Of a DNA stretch of 9,852 nucleotides, positions 1 to 6,412 are shown one piece after another (the first letter of the stretch is position 1; each line of letters starts with the position of its first letter). A program made the translations under genes and the position numbers. The stretch is from Candidatus Woesebacteria bacterium (GTDB lineage Bacteria > Patescibacteriota > Microgenomatia > UBA8517). The DNA is taken from contig DAHVYL010000015.1 of the NCBI GenBank assembly GCA_027327685.1, forward strand, positions 1 through 9,852, given 5' to 3'. Below the pieces are notes generated by a model, which was not told the origin of the DNA, did no database searches, and was given only the letters and a program-made list of their open reading frames with translations.

Positions 1-927
1 AAAAGAGTCGTTGTAAAAAGTTACTCCCATAATCTCATCAACCAATTCCAATCTGTGTTCCAATCCTTTAAACGATCTTACCGCTTTCAAAACTGTTTCC
101 TCAGATATTCCCACCAAACGCCCCACTTCAACTGCGGCGGCTATATTTTCCAGATTGTGTTCTCCGCGAAGAAGCAGATTTTCTTTATATTTTTCTTCAA
201 GCTTTTCTTTTGAGAAAAAGACAACTTTTCCTTTTCCCAAACTTCCAAAATTCCTGGAGGTTTCATAGCCCTCATTAATTACTGCAAAGTCATCGGGTTT
301 TTGGAACTTAACTATATTCTCTTTGGCCGAAACGTACTCGTTCCTATTTCTGTGCCAGTCCAGATGGTCGGTTGTAATATTCAAAACCACGGCAATGTGT
401 GGGCTTTTTTCCATGTCGATCAACTGGAAAGAAGACATCTCCATAACTATGTATGAGGTGGGACTTAAGACAGGTAGAAGATCAAGATAGGGCTTACCTA
501 TATTTCCGCTAAGATAGACCTCTTTCCCGGCTGAGCTTAATATTTCATGGATAAGAGTGGATGTGGTTCCTTTGCCTTTTGTTCCGGTCACTCCGATTAT
601 TTTTGCCGGGCACTCGTCAAAAAATATTTTAATTGCTGAGGTTACCTCGGTACCGGTATTTTCCGCCTCGACAATCTCCGGTATATATCTGTAAACTCCC
701 GGAGAACGAACTATAAAATCAAAATCCAAAAGTCCTTCTTTTAAATAGTCCTTTCCGGTTGACAATTTGATCCCTTTTTTATTGATACCCTCAAAATCCA
801 AATCTTTCTCTTCCTTCCTGTCAAAAAGGGTAACCAAGGCTTCCTTTTTCAACAAAAATTTTAAGGCGTCCTTTCCTTCTATTCCCAATCCCAATAAAGC
901 TACTTTTTTATTTTTGAACTTTTCCAT
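1..927 (-). CDS. murD: MurD, UDP-MurNAc-L-alanine:D-glutamate ligase (3' end cut by window edge)
   Basis: This is the first 309 residues of MurD, the cytoplasmic ATP-dependent ligase that adds D-glutamate to UDP-MurNAc-L-Ala. The N-terminal Rossmann-like domain starts with VALLGLGIEGKD. The ATP P-loop is GVTGTKGKGTT at residues 112-122, with K119 as the phosphate-binding lysine. GNIGKP (141-146), MEMSSFQL (162-169), TTDHLDWH (185-192), K202 (the likely carbamylated lysine) and GEHNLEN (255-261) are all in family order. The frame is open to base 1 and ends at YNDSF, where the C-terminal domain begins, so about 130-140 residues of a usual 440-450 are missing. The ATG at 927 lies 11 bp after the murB stop and has no Shine-Dalgarno sequence. 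It is the last visible gene of the murE-glmU/murC/murB/murD block. The P-loop has Lys where many homologues have Asn (GTNGK), which should not harm catalysis. Confidence 0.95.
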   Translation of the reverse strand, partial: MEKFKNKKVALLGLGIEGKDALKFLLKKEALVTLFDRKEEKDLDFEGINKKGIKLSTGKDYLKEGLLDFDFIVRSPGVYRYIPEIVEAENTGTEVTSAIKIFFDECPAKIIGVTGTKGKGTTSTLIHEILSSAGKEVYLSGNIGKPYLDLLPVLSPTSYIVMEMSSFQLIDMEKSPHIAVVLNITTDHLDWHRNRNEYVSAKENIVKFQKPDDFAVINEGYETSRNFGSLGKGKVVFFSKEKLEEKYKENLLLRGEHNLENIAAAVEVGRLVGISEETVLKAVRSFKGLEHRLELVDEIMGVTFYNDSF

Positions 928-938
928 TAAAAATAAGT

Positions 939-1955
939 TTAATCAAAATTGATGAGCTGAACTTCTCTTTCAAGATTAACTCCGAATTTCCAGAAGACAT
1001 CCCTCATTACCATCTCCGAAAGTTTATAGACATCCTCGGCTGAGGCTTGTCCGCTTTTATTTATCAAAATAAGCGCGTGCTTAGGCGAAACCGCAGCTCC
1101 GTCTTCGGCTTTTCCTTTCCATCCGGCTTTTTCTATCAACCAGGCAGCGGAAATTTTATACATATTCCCAAACGGGAAAATTTTTGCATCGGCAAACTCT
1201 TTTTCAATCCTGACTTTCTCATCGGCATTTATTACCGGGTTTTTAAAAAATGATCCGGCATTGCCGATTTTTTTCGGATCCTCAAGTTTTTCTCTTCTGG
1301 TTTTCAAAACAATTTCTCTAACTTCCTGCAGCGTTGCCCCATCAGAAACCGAACTTTTCAACGATTCATAGCTCACGTTTGGCTTCCCGTCTTTATCCAA
1401 TTTGAAAGTTACACTGACAATCAAATATTTTTGCCAATTTTCTTTACTTTTAAAGATGCTGTCCCTGTAGCCGAATTTACAGTCTCCTTTTGTGAAAACT
1501 TTGCGTTCTTCGTTTTCAATATCGTAGGCTTCCAGTTTGTAAAAAGTGTCCGAAACCTCCTGGCCATAAGCACCTACGTTTTGAATCGGAGCCGCTCCGA
1601 CCGTTCCGGGAACTCCCGAAAGGCATTCAAGTCCCTGAAGATTTCTTTTTACGGTTTCCTCAACCAATTTGTCCCATTTAAGTCCCGCTCCGGCTGTAAC
1701 CAGGACTTCCGAATCCCGAATTTCAAACTTCAAGCCGTTGTCCGTGTATTTGATCACCAGTCCTTCGTAAACCCTATCACTGGCCAAGAAATCGCTACCG
1801 TCCCCGACTATAAAAATCGGCAAGTTTTTAGCCTTTGCAAAGCGGACAGCCTCTTTTATCTCACTTTCGCTTTTTACTTCGGCGTAATATTTTATCTTTC
1901 CACCAATGCGAAAAGTTGTTAAATCTTTAAAGTTTTTGTCTTCAATTATTTTCAT
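939..1955 (-). CDS. murB: MurB, UDP-N-acetylenolpyruvoylglucosamine reductase (type I)
   Basis: This 338-residue FAD enzyme reduces the enolpyruvyl group made by MurA, using NADPH, to give UDP-MurNAc. The FAD-binding half carries TTFRIGG (13-19), GDGSDFLASD (51-60) and SGVPGTVGAAPIQNVGAYG (113-131). The substrate half has YRDS (163-166, with the conserved Arg164), GNAGSFFKNP (231-240, with catalytic Ser235) and REVQLI near the C-terminus, where Glu331 matches the catalytic Glu of Escherichia coli MurB. The YRDS loop and the length fit type I MurB. I chose the ATG at 1955. An upstream in-frame GTG at 1994 would add 13 residues unlike the family (GQGDCRAD...) and overlap murC by 31 bp. The chosen start is 8 bp after the murC stop, without a Shine-Dalgarno site, but a TATAAT sits 7 bp upstream. 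One oddity is Asp55 in the FAD loop, where most MurB proteins have Asn (GSN). Confidence 0.96.
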   Translation of the reverse strand: MKIIEDKNFKDLTTFRIGGKIKYYAEVKSESEIKEAVRFAKAKNLPIFIVGDGSDFLASDRVYEGLVIKYTDNGLKFEIRDSEVLVTAGAGLKWDKLVEETVKRNLQGLECLSGVPGTVGAAPIQNVGAYGQEVSDTFYKLEAYDIENEERKVFTKGDCKFGYRDSIFKSKENWQKYLIVSVTFKLDKDGKPNVSYESLKSSVSDGATLQEVREIVLKTRREKLEDPKKIGNAGSFFKNPVINADEKVRIEKEFADAKIFPFGNMYKISAAWLIEKAGWKGKAEDGAAVSPKHALILINKSGQASAEDVYKLSEMVMRDVFWKFGVNLEREVQLINFD

Positions 1956-1962
1956 GGAATTT

Positions 1963-1971
1963 ATTATATCA
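1963..1971 (-). promoter_or_regulatory. Candidate extended -10 promoter for leaderless murB mRNA
   Basis: The minus strand reads TGATATAAT, a perfect extended -10 element (TGn then TATAAT), and the ATG of murB follows exactly 7 bp after the last T. Transcription starting about 7 bp after the -10 would begin on or next to the A of the ATG. The murC stop codon TAA lies inside the TATAAT. No good -35 is visible (GGCCAG at the 17-bp position). The same nine bases occur before murE-glmU. It may be a chance outcome of an AT-rich stop region, so confidence is moderate. Confidence 0.4.
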
Positions 1972-3172
1972 GCCCGGCAATCTCCCTGGCCCACAGATAG
2001 CTTTTTCCTGCACCCATCACCAAAACCACATCTCCAGGTTTAATCTCTTCCGACAAATTTTTTTTAATTTCTTCAAAAGAATCAACTCCGATTGCATTTT
2101 TATGACCGGTGGATCGGGCAACTCCGTCCGGAGTTATCCCAAAGGTTTGACTATCGCGAGCCTTAAAAATCGGTCCGATTATAACTTTATCCGCTTTATT
2201 AAAAACATCCTTATATTCTGAAAGAAGAGCCTTGGTCCGTGCAAATCCGTGCGGTTCGTCAATCGCCCAGATTCTTGATTCCGGAAATTCTTTTCTTAAA
2301 CCCTCAATCGTTAATTTAATAGCAGTCGGATGGTGAGCATAATCGTCAAAAATTTTTATGCCGTGTAAGTCCGCGATAAGCTCCATTCTTCTTTCAATTC
2401 CTGAGAAACTCTCCAGAGATTTAACAATTACTTCTTCATCGATTCCCAGCTTTTTACCCAGGACATAAACCATATTTGCGTTTTTTTGATTGTGTTCTCC
2501 GAAAACTTTTAAATTAAATTTCTTTCCGGGATTATCTTTTTCCGTAATCAAAATTTTTTCTCCGGAAAGATTGTCTATAAATTTTCTGAAGGATTCCCGT
2601 ACCTCTTCCTCATCCCTGAAAAAATCCGGGTGATCAAATTCAATATTATTGATGACAATTATATCCGGGCGGTAGTTTAGAAAATTATTGTTAAACTCAT
2701 CCGCCTCGATTACAAAATATTCTCCCTTGCCGAACCTTGCATTTCCCCCCCATGCCGAAATTCTGGCTCCCACAATAACCGACGGATCCAAACCCGCATC
2801 AATTAAAAGCTTGCCCGCCATTGCCGTAGTTGTGGACTTGCCATGGGTCCCCGCAATACAAATCACTTTTTTACCCTTGGTCAGATATTTTCCCAGAAAT
2901 TTCTGCCAGGTCATGACAATTCCCTTTTTTTCGGCCTCAAGAAGTTCGGGGTTATTTTTATTTTGATAATAGACCGCAGGGGAAACTATCAGAAAGTCTC
3001 TCCCTTCCAAATGGCTCGGGTCATGTCCTTTAAAAAAATTGTCGGCATATGCAGTTTGATCCTCCAAATCGCAGCCCGTAACCTCATAGCCCATTTTGGA
3101 AGCAAGGAGGGAGACAGCCGCCATCCCGCTTCCTCCGATTCCCATCATGTGGATCTTTTTTATCCTATTCAT
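1964..3172 (-). CDS. murC: MurC, UDP-N-acetylmuramate:L-alanine ligase (short form)
   Basis: This 402-residue Mur ligase is expected to add L-alanine to UDP-MurNAc using ATP, in the cytoplasm. Domain 1 has the MurC-type glycine loop MGIGGSGMAAVSLL (10-23). The P-loop is AGTHGKSTTT (107-116). The central domain has EADEFNNNF (156-164), NNIEFDHPDFF (175-185) and DDYAHHPTAI (276-285). The C-terminal domain has PHGFARTK (307-314) and VMGAGKSY (385-392). Bacterial MurC is usually about 450-490 residues, so this is compact. NNIEFDHPDFF and HHPTAI resemble Mpl (tripeptide recycling ligase) more than classical MurC, but the N-terminal loop, the PHxxxRTK segment and the position among murE, murB and murD favour MurC. 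The ATG at 3172 overlaps the 3' end of murE-glmU by 8 bp (ATGAATAG), which implies translational coupling. A weak AGAGAGG lies 13 bp upstream. Confidence 0.88.
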   Translation of the reverse strand: MNRIKKIHMMGIGGSGMAAVSLLASKMGYEVTGCDLEDQTAYADNFFKGHDPSHLEGRDFLIVSPAVYYQNKNNPELLEAEKKGIVMTWQKFLGKYLTKGKKVICIAGTHGKSTTTAMAGKLLIDAGLDPSVIVGARISAWGGNARFGKGEYFVIEADEFNNNFLNYRPDIIVINNIEFDHPDFFRDEEEVRESFRKFIDNLSGEKILITEKDNPGKKFNLKVFGEHNQKNANMVYVLGKKLGIDEEVIVKSLESFSGIERRMELIADLHGIKIFDDYAHHPTAIKLTIEGLRKEFPESRIWAIDEPHGFARTKALLSEYKDVFNKADKVIIGPIFKARDSQTFGITPDGVARSTGHKNAIGVDSFEEIKKNLSEEIKPGDVVLVMGAGKSYLWAREIAGLI

Positions 3173-5162
3173 TGAAAGTTTTTAGCCTCTCTTCCATTTT
3201 GCTTCTGGCCTTTTCCAGTTCTTCAGGAGTATTTATTCCCTGCCATTCGCTATCATCGGGCAAGGTAAAAGTTGCCATTCTCATTCCCTGGTCAATTGCC
3301 ATTTTAATTAAATCAACCAAATAGTACTCCCCCTGCTTGCTCTTTTTAACCCTGTCTATATTTTTGGCAAACCAATTCTTATCAAAAACATAAAGACCGT
3401 CATTAACCTCCCTGATTTTCTTTTCCTCTGGTGTCGCATCTTTTTCTTCAACAATTTTTGTAATCAGACCGTTTTTACCCCTGATAACCCTGCCAAGCCC
3501 GGTTGGATCATTTTTAATCAGAGAAACAAAGGTTAATATCCTTTGCCTATCAAGATGTGTTTTAACAATTTGCCTGATTGTTTCCGGTTTGTAAAATGCA
3601 CTGTCATCCCCGTTTATAACAATCAATGTTCTTGAGGAAGGGGGTACCTTGGTAAAACCGGCCTTGGCGGCATTTGCAGTTCCTCCTTTGGGATTTTGTT
3701 GTACGGCTATTTCAATCGCCCCTCTAATATAGCGCAAGACCTGGTTTCTTTTGAAAGAGACTACCGCGGTAATACCCCCCACTCCCGCAGATCTTAAATT
3801 TTCCAATGTATAGGCTATCATCGGACGTCCGCAGATTTTATGAATAACTTTAGGCAAAGCAGATTTCATTCTGGTTCCTTTTCCTGCAGCCAGAATCACG
3901 GCGGAAATATCTTTACCCCTGCCCAGAAAATTTTCTACCACTTCCTTGTCACTCCATGGATGCTCACAACTTCCGTAGGCCATACTTTTTTCGTGGCCTT
4001 TTCCCAGAATTGCAACCGTATCGCCTTTTTTGCAAATGGAAAGCGCGTAGGCAATTGCTTCTCCGCGTTCCGCAATTTTCAAAAAAGTTTTACCCGTAGT
4101 TTTTGCACCTTCGGCCATTTTTGACATGATGTCAAAAACACTCTCGCTTCTCGGATCCTCGGCGGTAAAAACGGAAATGTCACTTAGTTTTGCCGAAATT
4201 TTACCCATCTTAAATCTTTTTCTCGGATCTCTTTCTCCCGCACAGCCAAATACCGAAATCAGTTTTCCGCGGGTGGTTTCGCGAAGGTGAGTCAGGACTG
4301 CCTCAAGCGAGTCCGGGGTATGTGCAAAATCTATAATAATTTTTACGCCTATGTTGTTCTTTATTTCGGACAGTCTTCCTTCCGGGAGTCGGAAATCCTT
4401 AAGAGATCTCAGGGCACTACTCCTTGAAATGCCGAATTTCTCGACCGCGGATAAAGCAGCCTCAACATTCAAATTGTTATATTTTCCCGGCAGTAAATTG
4501 AGAGAAGTATCTCTCGGAGCAATAACCTTCCATTTACAGGAATTTATGAAAGACATTTTAATTCTCCTATACTCCTTAAGTGTCTTGTGATAATCAAGGT
4601 GTTCCGGTGCAATATTGGTCAGAACTCCGACGTCAAAGTAAACACCGGCAATTCTTTTTTGGTCAATCCCATGAGAACTGACTTCGATAACGGCATATTC
4701 GTCATTGTCATCGACAAATTCCTTTAAGAATTTGTGCAGGCTAATTGGGTCGGGGCTTGTGACATGAAGACCCGGCACCGAGATCGAAGACAAAATTCCA
4801 ACTCTTTTTCCAAGAGAGTTTAAAATATGATAAATAATGTGAGCAGTTGTAGTTTTTCCCTTTGTACCGGTAACTCCGATTATTTTAAGTTTTTCAGAAG
4901 GTTTGCCAAACCAGGCGGACGCAAGCTCTCCCAGGGCTTTGCGACTATCCTTAACTTTGAGATAATTTCCTTTTTTGACATCCTTTTCACCCACCACCAG
5001 GGAGGCGCCGCTTTCAAAAGCGTCTTCAATATAATTGTGACCGTCCTGGGTAGCACCTTTTACGGCAACAAAAATATACCCTTCTTTGACCTTTCTCGAG
5101 TCATCGGTCAAACCCTTGTAATCGGAAAGCCTCCCGATTAATTCCCCAAGATTTTTGATCAT
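3165..5162 (-). CDS. Fused MurE Mur ligase and GlmU-type uridylyltransferase
   Basis: This single 665-residue frame joins two enzymes. Residues 1-415 are MurE, which adds the third stem residue (usually a diamino acid) to UDP-MurNAc-L-Ala-D-Glu: DDSR (20-23), P-loop GVTGTKGKTTT (96-106), TSPDP (135-139), EVSSHGI (160-166), LTNIAPEHLDYH (181-192), K202 as likely carbamylated lysine, AEDPRSE (334-340) and GKGHEKS (387-393). Residues 418-655 are a GlmU N-terminal pyrophosphorylase: VILAAGKGTRMKSALPKVIH (422-441), QNPKGGTANA (489-498), INGDD (516-520), GLGRVIR (555-561), VEEKDA (571-576), VNDGLYVF (586-593), GEYYLVD (611-617) and GIN (642-644). The left-handed beta-helix acetyltransferase half of GlmU is absent. 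A linker of only a few residues joins the parts and the frame is uninterrupted. The MurE central domain is shortened after K202. It is the first gene of the left block; ATG 5162 has no Shine-Dalgarno site but a strong promoter just upstream. The sugar substrate of the second half is inferred from motifs. Confidence 0.92.
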   Translation of the reverse strand: MIKNLGELIGRLSDYKGLTDDSRKVKEGYIFVAVKGATQDGHNYIEDAFESGASLVVGEKDVKKGNYLKVKDSRKALGELASAWFGKPSEKLKIIGVTGTKGKTTTAHIIYHILNSLGKRVGILSSISVPGLHVTSPDPISLHKFLKEFVDDNDEYAVIEVSSHGIDQKRIAGVYFDVGVLTNIAPEHLDYHKTLKEYRRIKMSFINSCKWKVIAPRDTSLNLLPGKYNNLNVEAALSAVEKFGISRSSALRSLKDFRLPEGRLSEIKNNIGVKIIIDFAHTPDSLEAVLTHLRETTRGKLISVFGCAGERDPRKRFKMGKISAKLSDISVFTAEDPRSESVFDIMSKMAEGAKTTGKTFLKIAERGEAIAYALSICKKGDTVAILGKGHEKSMAYGSCEHPWSDKEVVENFLGRGKDISAVILAAGKGTRMKSALPKVIHKICGRPMIAYTLENLRSAGVGGITAVVSFKRNQVLRYIRGAIEIAVQQNPKGGTANAAKAGFTKVPPSSRTLIVINGDDSAFYKPETIRQIVKTHLDRQRILTFVSLIKNDPTGLGRVIRGKNGLITKIVEEKDATPEEKKIREVNDGLYVFDKNWFAKNIDRVKKSKQGEYYLVDLIKMAIDQGMRMATFTLPDDSEWQGINTPEELEKARSKMEERLKTFNE

Positions 5163-5165
5163 CTG

Positions 5166-5174
5166 TGGTATATT
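5166..5174 (+). promoter_or_regulatory. Candidate extended -10 for the HAD-GNAT gene
   Basis: The plus strand reads TGGTATATT, an extended -10 (TGn followed by TATATT). It would start transcription near 5181 and give a leader of about 45 bases containing the AAGGAGG ribosome site. No convincing -35 lies at 17-18 bp. The element overlaps the minus-strand -10 of murE-glmU, so the two promoters could not be used by polymerase at the same moment. Confidence 0.35.
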
Positions 5175-5200
5175 ATATCAGCAATCCCACCCGACTCCAA
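5172..5200 (-). promoter_or_regulatory. Promoter of the murE-glmU/murC/murB/murD block
   Basis: On the minus strand TTGGAG (5200-5195) is followed by a 17-bp spacer and TATAAT (5177-5172). The spacer ends in TGA, so the -10 is also extended (TGATATAAT). The -10 is perfect, the spacing optimal, and the -35 shares its first three bases with the sigma-70 consensus. The ATG of murE-glmU begins 10 bp after the last T, so the predicted transcript would have a leader of about 0-4 bases. This is the best promoter in the window by eye. Confidence 0.65.
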
Positions 5201-5207
5201 TTGAGGT

Positions 5208-5214
5208 AAGGAGG
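5208..5214 (+). promoter_or_regulatory. Strong Shine-Dalgarno site of the HAD-GNAT gene
   Basis: AAGGAGG lies 11 bp before the ATG at 5226 and fixes that start. It is the only near-perfect ribosome binding site in front of any gene here; the mur, glmS and small unknown genes have none or only weak distant GGAG-like matches. Confidence 0.8.
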
Positions 5215-5225
5215 AAGTTATAGCA

Positions 5226-6398
5226 ATGAAGGAACCGAAAAGAGTCTATTTAATCGATTTTGACAACACCCTTTTTGATACCGACGCCCTAAAAAGATCC
5301 ATCTCCGAAAACTTCAAAAAAAAGTTTGGCGACAGAAATTTATCTTTATTTTGGAAGACCTATGCCGAATCGGTTAAAGCTTTAAAATACGTTGACATCA
5401 AAGAAATTTCCAAAGATTTATATAAAAATCTCGGCAAGGGTTCGCCGGAAGACTTTGAAGACTTATTTTTAAAAGCAGATTTTAAAAAATTTGTTTTCAA
5501 ACATTCAAACAAACTAATCAAAACATTAAAAGGTAGTCATAAAGTAATACTTTACTCCTTGGGGGATGCCCACTATCAACCTACCAAAATAAAAGAAAGT
5601 GGTATTGAAAAACTGATAGGCAAAAGTAATATCGTAGTTCTTAAAAATAAAAAGATTGCACTCGGCGGGATGATTTTAAGACTTAAAGCATCTGGCTATA
5701 ACCAAATAATAATAGTGGATGATCGGGCCGATTTCCTGGAAAAAGCGAAAAGGGTTGAACCGGACTGTATTACCGTCTGGTTCAAGTTCGGAAAATATAG
5801 AAATATTCTACCGAAAGACAGATTATCAATTGTCTATGAAACAGATATCGCTGAGGGTCTTATCCACTACCTCAAAAACCTCGTAGGTATCCTACCCCAA
5901 AGAAGCATCAAAGAAAACATTTCCGTATTAAGGAAAATTTCCAAACCTCAAATCGAACAACTAATTCACTCAACAGGCAAAGACAAATTGATCAAAAAAT
6001 TTACACACGATAAAGAACGCTTCAATTCATTTAAAACCTTTGCCTCCTGGGAAAAGCGCGGAAAAAATATTTACGCAATGGTCGGCCGAAAGGATAAGCT
6101 TCTGGGAATTATCTGGTTTAGCGCCAAGGCCATGCCTCAGGAAATCTCCAAATTTATAAAAACGGCCGGCGGTAACCGCACTTTTGCGATAAGGAATTAT
6201 CCTCCGGCCCGCCATAAAGGACTTTCATCCAAATTTATGCATATTGTTTTTAGAGACTTTGGGATAGGCAGAAAAAAAGGGATCTGGCTAAGCACGGCAA
6301 AAGACAATATCCCTGCCAACAAGCTTTATACAAACTACGGATTTAGGAAAATTGCAGATATGAAAGAGGACCGGACAGTTTATATTTTCAGGGGCTAA
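5226..6398 (+). CDS. Two-domain protein: HAD-like hydrolase plus GNAT-like acetyltransferase
   Basis: The 390-residue product has no signal peptide or membrane segment and should be cytoplasmic. Residues 1 to about 215 look like a haloacid dehalogenase-type phosphatase: motif I IDFDNTLFDTD (10-20, nucleophile Asp11 and acid Asp13), motif II LYSLGD (109-114, Ser111), a lysine-rich motif III area (K122 or K140-143), and motif IV IIIVDDRADF (161-170, D165/D166). Residues about 230-390 resemble a GNAT N-acyltransferase: ARHKGLSSKF (328-337) fits the RxxGxx acetyl-CoA loop, and NIPANKLYTNYGFRKI (361-376) is the classic C-terminal GNAT motif. The start is fixed by AAGGAGG at 11 bp. It is divergent from murE-glmU (63 bp apart) and convergent with the small gene (14 bp). 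The HAD motifs are strong; the GNAT call rests on two motifs. I do not recognise a named family; substrates are unknown, and a cell-wall sugar or amino-acid role is only a guess from context. Confidence 0.85.
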   Translation: MKEPKRVYLIDFDNTLFDTDALKRSISENFKKKFGDRNLSLFWKTYAESVKALKYVDIKEISKDLYKNLGKGSPEDFEDLFLKADFKKFVFKHSNKLIKTLKGSHKVILYSLGDAHYQPTKIKESGIEKLIGKSNIVVLKNKKIALGGMILRLKASGYNQIIIVDDRADFLEKAKRVEPDCITVWFKFGKYRNILPKDRLSIVYETDIAEGLIHYLKNLVGILPQRSIKENISVLRKISKPQIEQLIHSTGKDKLIKKFTHDKERFNSFKTFASWEKRGKNIYAMVGRKDKLLGIIWFSAKAMPQEISKFIKTAGGNRTFAIRNYPPARHKGLSSKFMHIVFRDFGIGRKKGIWLSTAKDNIPANKLYTNYGFRKIADMKEDRTVYIFRG

Positions 6399-6412
6399 TC
6401 TCTTTTTGAAAA

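Noticed and set aside
767..952. Plus-strand 61-codon frame near the murD start
   Set aside because: It is antisense to murD and its Lys/Phe/Ser-rich, low-complexity translation is that of a mirrored AT-rich coding strand.
1431..1922. Open frame of 163 codons on the plus strand inside murB
   Set aside because: It is wholly antisense to murB, whose full motif set is clear, and its translation shows no domain logic. The other long frames opposite murC, murE-glmU, glmS and yvcK are rejected for the same reason.
1956..1994. GTG start extending MurB by 13 residues
   Set aside because: The extra residues are unlike MurB, overlap the murC 3' end in another frame, and the family-typical N-terminus begins at the ATG at 1955.
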